Assembly (NCBI GenBank): GCA_008711295.1
Contig: VUYV01000015.1
Coordinates: 1,941,054 to 2,005,053 of the forward strand
DNA from: Anarhynchus alexandrinus
Lineage: Eukaryota; Chordata; Aves; Charadriiformes; Charadriidae
Length of the DNA: 64,000 nucleotides
Reading direction: 5' to 3'
This document shows positions 25,220-37,720 of this stretch, in pieces (position 1 is the first letter of the stretch; each line of letters begins with the position of its first letter). Both the position numbers and the translations under genes were made by a program. The notes below the pieces were generated by a model. The model had not been told where the DNA came from. It worked only from the letters and a program-made list of their open reading frames with translations, and made no database searches.

Positions 25220-25560
25220 TTGGTTTTTGATATTGTTTGCTACTCCAGGTTTTCTCCATTGGTGTCAGGATTTACATTAGCTCACCATATCTGAGCCTTT
25301 TTTTTTTTTCAAGGGTGAATGTGTCTACTCTTTTTCCATGTTTCTTGCTTCTCTCGATCATCTGCAAGGTCTCCAGTCTCATAATGTCTTCCAACACCTG
25401 CAAATCTAATTAATTTGCTGTCATTTGTATCACCCCAGTTCTCTATGACTTTTCATAAATAATTACCAGTCACTTCATAAATTCATTAACTAATTCCCTT
25501 TAGCCCTGAAATATATATCCTTCAGACTAAAGAATTTTCATCTTTTTTTTCCCTGATAAT
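25220..25560 (-). repeat. Possible very old CR1/L3 fragment, reverse orientation
   Basis: Phrases such as CAAATCTAATTAATTTGCTGTCATTTGTATCACC recall the reverse complement of the reverse transcriptase end in ancient CR1/L3 elements ('agtttggtgtcatctgcaaa'). The match is weak, without a clear start or end. It could equally be unrelated AT-rich sequence. Confidence 0.28.
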
Positions 25561-26954
25561 TTCTTTTCATCAGCTCTATATAGGCAGGTATTATACATCA
25601 ACATGGTCTTCATTATCTCCTACTTGCTAATATTCCTTTTCTTTATTTTTTTTCTCATAGTATATTGTAAAATTATTAGTGGCTTGGCCATTTTAGGATC
25701 ACTATTGATTTAATCTTGTTTGTATATTCATAAACCTGCTTGGTCTTTGGTGTTTCTTTTCCCTCGGTTGACTTGCATGCCTTTTTCAAGATGTATTTTT
25801 AAACATTTTTTTTTGTTTATGTAGGCACTTATACAGGATTTCTTGCTATCCCTGCTTTATGTCTGTGCAGCCTAACAGCCTCAGTGTATTCCTACTTAGT
25901 TCCTTTTCTTGTTTTCCGTTTCTAGCCCTGGTAATATTTTGAAACTTGGGTCTTTGAACAGTCTTTGAACAACATGCTTAAGGCTGTGTTGGCCACTTCT
26001 GAGTCCATATATTTTCTTTTTCCGAGAAATACATCTACTTTGCTGTGAATGTAGTATGTTGACAGTGTGCCAGCCTTTTCTCATATTAGGAATTGAATGT
26101 ATTCTCCCATGCTTACCGGGTTTTTATTACTTCAGTATTAGTTTCTTAAAATCTAGCAGGCTCATTCCACTATCAGGTGAAATGATTTCTAAATATCCCA
26201 TATTCCATCATAAAGACAAAAGTCTAAGCAAGAGGCTTCTAGTCTTCTGCATGCATACCCACTCTTCTCATCATAGATTGGCTCACTATCAAGTTACCAG
26301 GGTCACACAATCAACATATAGCCCCATGATATTTCTAAGCGTTCTTTCACTGATAATTAACTCTTTGTTAGGTGAGATTTTTTTCACTGCATGGTACTGA
26401 AGCACAATGCATTACAGCAGAGCGATAGGTACCCTTTTTTTTTTTTGCTAGCCTCCCTAGAATACACCTTAAAACATGTGGGTTTACTATATTGTATATA
26501 TTTGTATACATCTTAAGTCAATGCAATATTTTAAATAATCTTAATCCCTTGGACAGCTGTAAATTTTGCACTGAGGCTGGAATTACAACCTTGTTGTGTT
26601 GCTTCATGTTTCAGCATGGATGTCGATAATGTTTCTGTTCACAGAGCTGAGAAATAGTTAGGTATGACAGGATTACTTAGAGAGCTAAACACTGATTTGA
26701 CTTTAATTTTTGCTGAGACTTGTAGTTTTCCTTATATTTCCTGTTTAGTTAAGTGGTGTTGATTGGACAGACCTAATTAGTCTAGATCAAAGAAGCCCAA
26801 ACCCACAGGCTTTTGTGTGGTAGATCAGATTAATCCTAATTTGCCTGTCCCACCTCCCTCTACTACCTGTATGCAAGTGGTCTAACTAAATCCAATCTAT
26901 AAAACCCAATTCTCAAGTGGGTGAGTGAAAGATGGAAGATGGGTGGAAAATTGG

Positions 26955-27860
26955 CTGGGCCATCAGCCTCAAAGGGTTGTCATCAGTCCAGCTGACAGCT
27001 GGTTGCTAGTGGTTAACTGCTTAACATTACCAACCCGGACAGCGGGACAGGATGCACCTTCAGCAATTTGCAGAGGACACCAACTGGGAAGCAGTCAGTA
27101 TGCTGGAGGGTAGGGTCCACTACTCAAGGGACCTTAACAGGCTGGGAAAATGGTTTGATGGAGACCTGTGTATGTTCAACAAAGGGAAATGCCAGTTCCT
27201 TCAACTGGGTTGGACCTATCTCATCTAACAGGACCAACTGGGTGCTGACCTAGAAAGAAGTTTTGCCAGAAAAGAACTAGGTGACCTTCTGAACAGCAAG
27301 TTGAACACACGTCAGCAGTATGCCTGCGTGATGGAGTAACCAAACCTCATACTGGGCCATAATTACAAAATTGTGGTTATCAGGCTGATGAAGTTACACT
27401 TACCCTCTGATAACTGGTGAATCTGTGTCTGTAGAGTTCTGTGTGCAGTTTGGGGCTCCACAGTGCAAGGAGAACATTAGGAAACTGTGGGAAGTCTAGC
27501 AGAGGCAACCAGGACAGTCAGGGGGCTGGAGCATATGACATATTAGGAGAGGCTGAGAAAGCTGGGTGCCTTCAGCCTTAAGAAGAGGCAATTCAGCACA
27601 GATCTTCCTGCTTTCTTCAGCTACCTGAGGGAGAGGGTGTAGAGAAGAAGGAATGAGACTGTTCTTGGAAGTCATCAGCAACAGAGCAAGAGATAATGGG
27701 AAAAAGTTACAACTCAGGAAATTCTGATTAGCTATAGTGGAGGCATTCAAAATCTAACTGGACAAGTGCCTTAAACCTGATCTTGTTGGCCCTGCTTTGA
27801 ATGAAGGATTGGACTACATGACCTCCAGACTTCACCTTTCAATCTATGTTGTAATTCAAG
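26955..27860 (+). repeat. CR1 LINE fragment, end of ORF2 through 3' UTR
   Basis: It contains the CR1 landmarks in order: CAATTTGCAGAGGACACCAACTGGGA, GGGACCTTAACAGGCTGG, TTCAACAAAGGGAAATGCCA, the GTGCTGACCTAGAAAG block, GCTGGAGCATATGACATATTAGGAGAGGCTGAGAAAG, and a terminal TTGGACTACATGACCTCCAG with a degenerate end. About 0.9 kb, 5'-truncated, interrupted by stops, and not active. It lies in intron B-C in the same orientation as the gene. Confidence 0.88.
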
Positions 27861-28298
27861 AGTTATTGGGAGGGAGGAAGAAGGAATGGATTAACAACTC
27901 TATTTTCTTGAAAGCAAAATACTGTTATAGTGATATTTACACTTGGAAAGCTAACACCTTGTAGCGTGTCATGAGAACTGCATCTGTGAAACAAGCTGAA
28001 TCCTGTGGACCACTGTAAGAAATGATAACGGTGCAAGTCTGTCAAAGTTTGGGCAGTAAGATGGAGGCTGTAGAGTGTGACTTATTCTACAGATTTGATT
28101 CTCTGTGATCCTGAAATGCATGCTGTGCACAGTACTGTCAACTGCTGAGTTCTTTGATTGCCATTTCACTGTATATATTGCACTCCAAAAATGTTGCAAT
28201 TTTTAGTCCCAGTGTTCTGTAATGATGCAGAATCACAAAACATCTGTCCAAGACTTACTAGCCCCTGATGTCTGGCTTGTCTTCACTTTACTCCACAG

Positions 28299-28407
28299 GG
28301 ACAACTTCAGGATCTAGGAAGGATGCAGCCACATCTCCTGTGCTGGTAGGCAGCAGCAATAAGCCTGCAGCCGCGGCCACATCACCAATCCAGCATGACA
28401 CTTCACG
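28299..28407 (+). CDS. Internal coding exon C of the same gene
   Basis: A 109-base exon lies between the acceptor CTTTACTCCACAG and the donor TCACG|GTAAGA. Its first two bases complete a Gly codon begun in exon B, 35 codons follow, and CG is carried into exon D to make Arg. It encodes fragment residues 93-129, a Ser/Thr/Ala-rich, weakly basic segment with two Ser-Pro sites (residues 105-106 and 121-122, each preceded by Ala-Thr) and a four-Ala run. This composition is typical of intrinsically disordered linkers. Its GC content is visibly higher than that of the flanking intron, as expected of a coding exon. No domain is recognisable. Confidence 0.78.
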
Positions 28408-31400
28408 GTAAGATGCTAGGTAATCTCTGGTTTAAGATTCTGCAAACACAACCATCAAATTCTCCTAGATGCAGGGAAGTAGCTGAATTTCTATGATATT
28501 TCGTGTTAGCACGAGCTGGATAATATAAACTAAAAACTGCCATATCCTTTTGACATTTATAGTAAGCCTTAAATTGCTTGTTAGAATAAGAAAAGCGGGA
28601 ATATGCCAAGTTCTAACATTTTAATGTTACTTAGATTTTGAACAGAAAGCATTTTATGTTCCAAGACCTGACACATTAAATACATTTGTAAATAATTTGA
28701 ATGGATGGTGTTAACCCCTGTTAGGTTTTAAATCCACTTGAAGATTTTAATCCCCCTGTATTTGCCCGCACCCCCATACTTTATCAAATGGCATTTCTTT
28801 TAAAATGTTTTCTACCAGGGTTATTTTATGTTTAATGACAAGCAACAAAATCACATTAAGTCAGCAATTCCTGATTATACTATATATCTGCACTAAATGC
28901 ACTGGAAAAGGAGCATTATCACTTCTGCTCCAATGAAGAAACAGAAAGCAGCATCATTGTTACGCTTACGAGTCTAAAAACAACTTGCCTTCTTTAAGCA
29001 GGATTACAATTCTAGCAGTAAGTACCTAGAAAAACAGTATACAATGCTTGCTTTTCCCTATGATATCCCAAATTTTCTCATAATGAAATCTCTAGTTAAG
29101 TAACAAAGTAGATGCAGATTGAAGTATGAATTTGCTGTATTTTACACCGCTAGTTGGATGACTTTGTGCAGTGGGATGACAAGAATGTACGACCGTTCAT
29201 AAGAAGAGTTAAATGTTTCTTGGAGAAGGAGAGGGCTTGAGTCAGATTTAATCTTCTCTTGGCCCAGTGGACTAGGAAAATGTATGCTTGATATCATCCC
29301 TGTATTCTTGGCAGCAGCTGGCAGTTTATTTCTATCTTCTGAGAGAACTTGCGATACATAATAGGTGAAAAACCACTATCAATATTGACAAATTTGTACT
29401 TACTTGCTATGGAAACACTTTTTTTTTTCCTTCTGAAGGAAGAGATCATAATTCTAGGAGGATTTAAGAACTGAGATAGATTGGACTCTGTTTCCCACAA
29501 GTAACTATATGTTTAAACAAGCAGAAACCACAAGATTGCATAAGCATTTCTCTTAGAAGCAAGGGTTACCTTTGCAAGCCGGTAATATCAGATAAAGAGT
29601 GTGTGAAGATACTGCTTGATACTGTCTAATAGTGATAAGTTGAGATTCCATTCAAGCACTGAGGAGTAGATGTAATTATTCACATCATACAACAACTGCT
29701 CAGAAAAAGGAATGTTATTCAAGAGGACTGATGGTCCATTCTTCTCCACAAAGGGGAGTAAAATATTTGTTGAAATATGCTGTTAGAAATCATATCACAT
29801 AAAGTGATCAGTGTCATCCTTAAAGGTTTATTTTACCAGTTGATGCCAAATTCTGAAAAATTCTGTGTTTCTGGGGTGCCCTCTCCCATGCTTCTTCACT
29901 TTCTTTCCCTTTGTTGGTGCTGTAAGTATAATTGACCAGGTTAAGCAGCCATGTTGTGCTTTCCCTTACTCATGGCCTTCTCTAATTGAAAATGGTAAAT
30001 GGACAAGTATTTCTGTGGGGACCCAAAGCTGATCCTATCCTTCATCAAAAAACCTGCTTGGGCAGCAGGTCAGTCTCAATTTATCACTGAATGGTTATAA
30101 GCTTAGACTGCAGGTTTAACTAACTAAATTAATCAATATTGAGAATTATTGCTGCTTTTGTGCCACTAAAGTTAGGGTTTGTCAGCATGTTCGTTATAAT
30201 CTGTGATTTGGAAGGGGGGGGTGGGGGGGTGGGGTGTAACAGCTTAACCACAACAGTTGGCACGGGCCTGAAACTTGCAGCACAAAGCCCTAGCCTAAGA
30301 GCAAATTTATTTATTCGGCAGTACGTGTAAACCTAATTACTTCTGACTTCTTAAATTTATAGGACTAGATTCAACTCATGTTTGTGCCAGCTTTAACTAG
30401 CACAAACCCTGGCACCCGGCAGTAGCAGCAGCGGAGAGCATGCCAGGGAGAAGGTGTTGGAAAGCGACAGAAGCTCCCTGCCAGCGCGAGGCATCGGGGT
30501 GCTCGCGCGGCTTCTGGGGAGGGCTGGCTGGATAAGCAGGCATGGCAGGTAGAAGATGCGTTGGCTTGATAGTCTGTCTTGGCAGGGCTCAGCTGGAGGC
30601 TTCAGTGTGCTACAGCTGCCTCCTGCTTGAGGGGGGAATCGCTGCAGTCCTACTTTCTTCTCTCTCTCGGAATGAATGATGTCTGGGACAAGAAATAAGT
30701 GTCCCTAGAAGGTAAAGATGTGTGTGCTTTGAGAGCCTTAGTGCTAGACCTGTAGAAGGACCAGGCTTGCAGAACGAATGTGCACAAGGTGGTTTAAGTG
30801 ATATCTTTGAAGGAAAAATAGCATTTCTTTATCTGCCATCCTGAGTTGGGCTAATAGTGGATTTGTTTGCCCATCATGCTTCTATGCATGCCTGTCGCTG
30901 CTTTTCGTAATACAGCCAAGCGTTGCGTGTTTGGTTATCCAGTGTTCCTAAGCCAAGTGTCTACACCTGCCTGAGCTCCTTGAAATTATGTTCACAGATT
31001 TTCTGCTCCGTGGGCTTATTTATCTAGACCAAAACTGATGTCCTCGGAGGAAAAAAAAAATCACAGGCAAGGTTGGGGCTGGGCAAATGTGGAAGGGCAA
31101 GTTTGTTCCTTACCCCTAAAGCATAGTTCCTCTGATGATCTTAAGCATTACTTTTTTGGTGACCAGGGACATCTTTTTCATAACTGTTAGCCTAGAAGGA
31201 AAACGCTGGTGCTTGGCTGTGAGCTGGAAGGGAGCTGGAAAGGGGAGGTAGTGGCATTTGTGTGCTTTCATTTGGGAATGATGAAGTTTTTACATAAACT
31301 AGATCTTACCTCGGGTATAATCAGGTACCGATTTCAGCAAAACAAGTGTTGTGTTGCAGAACAGAAACGAAACTGCTCTAAATCAAAGTATTAAGATACT

Positions 31401-31462
31401 CTTTTTTATAAAAAAAATGTTGTAAATTGTGCCTTGTGAAAGACCATTTAATTTGATTACAG
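28408..31462 (+). other. Intron C-D (3.1 kb)
   Basis: Donor CG|GTAAGA to acceptor GATTACAG. It is largely unclassified AT-rich DNA with a strong G-run block at 30214-30234 and a local GC-rich patch at about 30410-30560 with several CpGs but no open frame of note. Confidence 0.6.
30214..30234 (+). repeat. G-run block with G-quadruplex potential
   Basis: Runs of 8, 7 and 4 G separated by single T. Each of the first two runs can itself be split into two G-triplets, so intramolecular quadruplex formation is possible on the sense strand within intron C-D. Confidence 0.8.
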
Positions 31463-31523
31463 CCCTGGTGCAATTGTCAGGCTCTCCCCACGCAGAAACA
31501 GTTGCAGTGTCGAGTTTGGCACA
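31463..31523 (+). CDS. Short coding exon D of the same gene
   Basis: A 61-base exon lies between the acceptor TTTGATTACAG and an ideal donor ACA|GTAAGT. The acceptor's pyrimidine tract is weak. The first base completes Arg129, then 20 codons follow and the exon ends exactly on a codon boundary. The peptide is PGAIVRLSPRRNSCSVEFGT (residues 130-149). It contains a Ser-Pro-Arg-Arg site that fits the minimal CDK phosphorylation consensus, followed by Arg-Asn-Ser, which also suits a basophilic kinase. Because it is short and has a weak acceptor it could be alternatively spliced, but skipping it would shift the frame: exon C ends in phase 2 and exon E begins in phase 0. Confidence 0.68.
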
Positions 31524-34500
31524 GTAAGTCCTATAACACTGCAGATAATCAAGCACTTAAAAAGACACAGGCAAAGGTTGTTCTGCTCACCATGGAAACA
31601 GATAATTCTCCTGTAACATTTTTCACTTTGGGCATCTAAGAAGTGAATTTAAGAACAGTTAGGTAAATTAAGGGATTGAGTGATAGCCTGGGATTTCAGC
31701 ATTAAGCCTGTGTTTTCTTGTTGCAGTAAAATCAGAGCTTTAATGCTAGCTGAATGCATTGTCTTGGAGTGAAGTTTGTTGTAGCCATTAAAATAAGTGA
31801 TTTAGAAGTTCTTGCAATATGAATACCATATTCGAGCTATATTACTATCTGTTAGACTGCAGTGGCCTGTTGGAGTTTTTATAAACAGATTGTATTGTGT
31901 AAATTTGTGTTTAGGGACGTTTTAAAAATGAAACTATTTACCCAATTGCCCAGCACATCTCAGGTGAATGTGTATTCAGGGACTTTTAAGCAAATTAATA
32001 TCTGATGTAAAATATAATGTGCAGAGTTGTATACTTAATAATGCACACTGGAATAGTCTAGAGTAGGTCTGTTATGCTGAGTGTTAGGAAATACGACAGT
32101 GATGAGATTTAAGCTTTTGCCTTACTTGCGCAGTAGTTGCCTTTCGGATCTGTGCATGTTGGAGGCTTAAATACGGTTCTGCTCTTAAGACAATACTATG
32201 TGGTTCCTTCTCCTGTAGAGTCTAAGCAAGCACTGCCAAGAAAATACACCACCACCCCCCCACCTCCACCCTTAGGATCAGACACCATTCAAGTTTCAAA
32301 AGGAGAGCGAGGAGGCGAAAACTTCCTTTCCAGTTCTAACTTAAGAACATTCAAAGGGATTTAAAGTGTTTTTGGAGTAGGGTGGTGAGTTAGGTGCTGA
32401 ACGTGGTAGGAGACGCAAGTTTTGCCTACTCCCGGAGAAAGCCAGCAGCACAAAAAGTCCAATATAGTTCCATATGCAAGTGATAAAACCAGACGTTGGC
32501 AAATTAATCTCTCTTATTCACAGTGTAGGTTGTTAATTGTTCTCTCTGCTGGCTGTCGATTTAATGTGAAATTTTCATTCCCCATTCAAGATGGAAAAAG
32601 TTGTGGCTGAAAATGTTAACATTTGCATTTTTATTTGTTGATTTATTTAAAGGACAGCCTCTCTTACAGCAATCCATCACTCAGTGACACCCCAAATATG
32701 AATAATGTATTGTAGACTTGCGGTTACAATGTGTAATAAGTGCCAGAGACAGTAGAAGAATGTTAACTATGTTGCAAATGTAATATTTATCGACTCATAG
32801 TTTATTGCTTTCGAGGTTCAATAATACTGACCATAGGACATTAATATCACTTATCTTGATTTTAGTTGGGCACCTCTGTATGTAGAAATAACCCATCTAT
32901 CTCATACTTACAAAATAAATGTGAATTTTACAGTGCTTTGTAAGAAGTGCATTATAGGTTTCTTTGCTTAGTGCTCACAATTCTCCTTTTCTGCCTTCTC
33001 ATTTACTTACATATGACATTGATCCCACTGTAATTGCCTGACCCAGATGGTGAGCACCTCAGCACTCCTGTAGAGACTTTATTTACTGGCTGCATTATGA
33101 TCTTGTGCCTCTGGTGGTGTTTGGACCAGGTCTCTCTTCCTGTTAAAGACCCCTATGAAAAGAGACTGTTGGATAGTTTTCTAGTGCTTCTGTCGGAAAA
33201 GATGATGGCCGAGAGGCCAAAACAGAGATAACTTCTCTTTTGGAAAGGCAGGCATAGCAAATCTGAATCATGTCTCTTTTAGAGGATTGTGGCTATCAGA
33301 AATAGAAGTCTTTAATTAGGTCAACAGTTGTTATTATAGACTTGGCGTTCATTTTACGGAGAAACTTTTAATCAATGAATACTAATATATTAGACCAATT
33401 TTTGAAGATTAGGATTTAAAATTCGGTGGTTTTGAGAACCAAAATTGTCTTCATAGTCTATGTAACAAAAAAATTTGCAATAAGGCTCTGCTATGGTAGC
33501 AAATCCATCAGTAATAATCTTGCCTATCTTCAGTACCTGCTCCAGAGTTTTGCTTCAGAAACGGACTCAGGCTGGGCAAACACTACTCCTTCTCTACGCT
33601 GTTCAGTTACGACCACTAAAAGCTTTGAAATCTCAGGGGTGAAAAGCAGATGTGAACCCAGGACTGGGATCAAAACCAAATTTAACAATGGGAGTTTTCA
33701 AGCCGGTGTTGAAATCAGATTTCACCTGTGAAGCCTGGCTCTTGGGAAGCTTGGAATTGGGTTCAGCCATGAAAATGATAAGCCTTGATTATATTTTGTG
33801 TTGTAGACATAGAGTAAATTTTGAAATGGCATTCTGTATTTACATCTGAGGTTATCAAATTTAACACATCATCAGCTTCTTTTTCTTTACTGTGTGTAAC
33901 AGAAACACCTATTTGTGTCAAAGCAGCCAACCTAATAGCTGCTTTGTGATAACAGTTTTGGTGTGTCCATTGCTGACAATGAAAATCAGATCGGGAAATT
34001 CTGACTTGCAGTGCGAAAGGATTAATGTTAATTAGCAACTGTTGGCTGTAATTGTCACCCTCATTAAAATGCAGAATTATGTATTTCTTAGTTATAAATA
34101 ACCTTTCTAATTGTACTTGATGTATGCCAGTTTAATCAAAAAGTACACTTGCAAACAGGCAGATATTTGCATTAATCTAGCACTGGATCTTTGAGTCTTT
34201 TTTGATCGTCTTTTATTCCAAAGTTGACTAGTTGGGGGAGGTCTATTACAGCTATGTATCCTTTACACTTTTTTTTTTTTTCCAGCTCTGGGGATCTGAC
34301 AGGATTTTGTATTAAAATTAGGGGAAATGTCTTCTGGGAATGTTCAATGCAACAGAAAATGTGTCAGTTTTGAAGTAGTTGGCAAGGTTTCCATCATTCA
34401 GTGGTATGACAATAACTTGATTGTAGTTTGAAAGTAATAATAAGCAAAGGAAAATAGAGTACAAATCATATTATGAAGCTGACTTAACTCTTTAAGTCTG

Positions 34501-35179
34501 CTTCTTATTATCATTTTCATTGTTATCTTAATTAGGTTTTTTACATTTTTTTGCCCCCAGTGCTTTTGCAGGTTCTGAAATACCATGTTAAATCTTAAGT
34601 GAACATTAGTTCACTGGATGTGATTTTCTGTTTTCACTTGTATTCACAGCAATGAAAAATTAGTCTCAAAATATTTTTCTGAAAAAATATTTTTTTAAAA
34701 GTATTTTCATGTTCCTTCTGTGCTTTGCTTTACCCCTTTGTAAAAAAAAAAAATTATTTGACTGTCTTTTCATCCTCCACTGATACTCTCAGTGCTCTGC
34801 GTTGTAGCTTTTAAACATTTTCTTGATTACTGTGATGGCAATTTCTACAGAGCTTGGCAAATCAAGACCAGTCTTAGTCCTTTTGTCATGGTTCTCTAAG
34901 AAGCTGTTCTGTGTGGTTCTCTTCCTAGCACTGTAGCTGCTTCTCCGCTCTGTCTCCTTCAGAGGAGTTGCCTCTTGTTTTTTGTTTTTGTGGGGTTTTG
35001 GGAGATTTTTTTTTGTTGTTGTTGGTTTTTTTGTTTAATTTTAAGAGGTGGGAGGAATTGAATGTACATCTAGAGCAGTCACATCTTACTCTAAAAAGCT
35101 GTTCTCCCAAAATACGGCTCTGTCATACTTCCACCACATTGCTTATGCGTTGACGTATTCCCCTTTTTCTCTCTCCATC

Positions 35180-35272
35180 ACCTGCCTGGGCTTTTCAGGC
35201 TGTAAACTCTCCAGGGCAGGATCCTGGCACAGTACATCTCTGTGCTTGGTTGGTCCATGTAATAATGCTGAT
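35180..35272 (+). repeat. Ancient amniote interspersed repeat tail
   Basis: CAGGCTGTAAACTCTCCAGGGCAGGATCCTGGCACAGTACATCTCTG, then GTTGGTCCATGTAATAATGCTG, follows the widespread amniote tail 'gattgtaagctctccggggcagggac...gtacagcgcctagcac...ggtccatgat...aataataat'. The family name (L2/CR1-derived or SINE) is not certain. Confidence 0.55.
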
Positions 35273-36109
35273 TAACTGTGATGCTACTATAGTTAGGGTG
35301 GAATTCATCTTGCTTATCTTGAGACAACCGAGCTAGTTACCCTCAGCTCCCTTTATCGTCGATGACTTATTTTAGGATCAGCTAAATCACCTCTCGGTGA
35401 TACCTGTCTTCTCATGGACTGTAAAATAAGCCTAACACGCTGACATCTTATCCCTCTTGTTGCTGAATGTGTGGAACTAAAAATAAGTTGTTTGTCATTT
35501 ATATTTTGATTATGGATTGGAGGCAAATGCAGGGTTAACCTACGTGCTGCATGGTCAGTGCCTTGATAATTAACACAGTTTTAATGCTCGCATTGTAAAT
35601 CAAAGGGGTAGGTACCAAACACTCTGGGGGAGGGAGTGGGTATATATGATTGTGAATGTACAGCATCTTCCTCAGTGGAACATGAGCTTGAGATATGGTA
35701 ACGTGTTTAATAAAAATTGTGGTGATGGAAAGCTGGGGAGGATGGAAGTTGTCACTGCTTTGGAGAATCCTTTTTGGAAGTGAGATGAAGTTGTGATGCC
35801 CTGTAGCTTGAACATAGGTGACCAGGATACTGCAGTGTTTCTGAGGTCTGAGCAGGGCCGTCACTTCCCACCTCTGCTAGGCAAACATGGTGTGCATCAG
35901 GAGGTGGTATCAGCAGACAGACACAGCTCTGTCTTCTCAATTATTTCCAGCTGATGAATTGCCTACTTACAAAAGAAATCCTTGCCTCTCTGTCACTTAA
36001 GGGCATTAACCAGCACTTTATACTATTTGATTTGCCCCATTTCCAGTTATATATGTACTTTTTTTCCTTCATGATATTCTAATTCTCTGCCTCAATGAAG
36101 ACATCCAGC

Positions 36110-36650
36110 TTTTTTTTTTTTTTTCACTTCTGTGAATAGCACAGTATAAGCAGCGAATGCCATCTCATTATTTGTCCTTACTCTGGGCCACTTATGAATG
36201 CATTAAAGAGTTCAGGCCCTAACAGATTTCTGTGAGGCTCCACTGGTGACCTCCCTGGCCACTTTGTAGCAGGCCAATTTTAATATTTTCTCTTTATTTC
36301 CTGTCTTTTAACCAGTTATCTATCCATTAATGGACTTTCCTCTTAGTTTATGGCAACTTTTAAGCCCTTGGTGATAGATTTGCTGGAAAGCTTTTGGAAA
36401 TCCAGATAGACTATATAAACTGTATTTTCCTTTTTTTGGATGCATAACAACTCTAAAAATCTAGTAGAGGTCGCCCCCGTGATTTACTACTTAATATAAA
36501 GGCTCTTCACCGATATGTCAAGTTTATTGATTCTTTATTATAATTCCTATCAATCTGCTTGTTCTAAACATCAGACCTCCTCATTTGTAGATTTCTACGT
36601 CATTGCAGATCCCTTTAAAAACCCCCTACATTTGTCAACTTTCAGTGCCC
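36110..36650 (-). repeat. Old CR1-type LINE fragment, reverse orientation
   Basis: Phrases such as CTGTGAGGCTCCACTGGTGACCTCCCTGG, AACCAGTTATCTATCCATTAATGG and GCTTTTGGAAATCCAGATAGACTA correspond to the reverse complement of the reverse transcriptase region of old CR1/L3 elements (the 'not-valid-alternative...close-to-CCTTGG...neighbouring phrase'). It is strongly decayed. A 14-base T-run sits at its left edge. Confidence 0.6.
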
Positions 36651-37529
36651 CAGAACTGAGGCAGTTTTAGGCACTTAGTTGCACGCTGTAATTCATAGTT
36701 CAGCTATCTCATACCTGAACTCCTTCAGAAGTCTGAGCAAGTACCAGCTGATCCCAGCAAGTTATTATTGGTCAGTCTGTTGATTTGTTCTGTAATGTAT
36801 TTATATGACACTTCAACTTCAGACAGGTATTCCACCGTGTCCTCTGTGGCTTCAGAAACTACCTAAGTTCCTGCATAGTGAATATGTATCAGCTCATTGA
36901 GCTTTTCTGCTGTGGCCTTATCAAACTTAGGTACTCCTTTTTGACTTTATCTCCTCTTGGCTTTCACAGATACTCAAACTTCCTATTTTTGATATATTTA
37001 AAGTGTTATTTGTTATGAGACCTTATGCTTTTAGCAGGATGACCCTTAATCTTTGGCTGTGATTTATTCTGGGTTTTGTTTTTGGTGGGGGGGGTTTGTT
37101 TTTTTTTTTTCCTGTTCATTTGTTTGTTGGGTTTTTTTGCTTGATCTATCCAGTTGTTGTTTGCTATTTTCTTTATTTGGACCTGACTGGACATAACTGT
37201 CTCCTTTACTGTTCCACTTAACTGGTATGACTCTAATCTTTCTGCAGTCTTTTTCCATAGGTTGTGTGTCCTTTTTTGGAGCCCTAGTATAAGTATTAGA
37301 CAAATGTGTGCTATTTGCAAATATTTTTAGCCTTTTAACTGCCCCTTTTAATTTCTTTTTAACAAATTTTCTCATTTTTATGTTGTTCCCACTTCTGAAG
37401 TGAAAGACTGCTATAGAGCATTTTTGCTCCATAGACATGTTGAATTTAAGTACGTGATGTGTGTTGTTACACACAGTGATGTTGGTCGTCGCATCTGAGC
37501 TGGACTGCTCCCAAACGTGAGAGGGATTT

Positions 37530-37720
37530 TGTGGAACAAACAACACAACAGGCTAGGACTCTTCAGCTTGGAAAAGAGGTGGCTAAGTTTACAATACTAT
37601 TAAAAGTTCATAAAATCAAAAGTGACATGCAGAAAATGAACAGGGAACAATTCTTCATTGTCTTGTCTACTGGAGAAACTGGTGGCCATCAGACAGAATT
37701 GTGAGATGGCACATTCACAG
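37530..37720 (+). repeat. CR1-type LINE 3' fragment
   Basis: GGCTAGGACTCTTCAGCTTGGAAAAGAGGTGGCTAAG, then ATAAAATCAAAAGTGACATGCAGAAAATGAACAGGGAAC, is the typical CR1 3' segment ('ctcttcagcctggaga...ataaaatcatgagtggcatgga'). Short and diverged. Confidence 0.6.

Larger units (their letters stand above)
21332..28298 (+). other. Intron B-C (7.0 kb)
   Basis: Donor AAAG|GTAAGG to acceptor CTCCACAG. It contains a pyrimidine tract, a short tandem duplication, one ancient SINE-like tail, a possible old reverse-strand CR1 piece and a large forward CR1, all listed separately. The remainder is AT-rich and shows no gene. Confidence 0.6.

Noticed and set aside
32217..32364. Possible exon after CTCCTGTAG with a proline run
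   Set aside because: No GT donor in suitable context before the stop; the proline run comes from a simple CCACCACCCC stretch.
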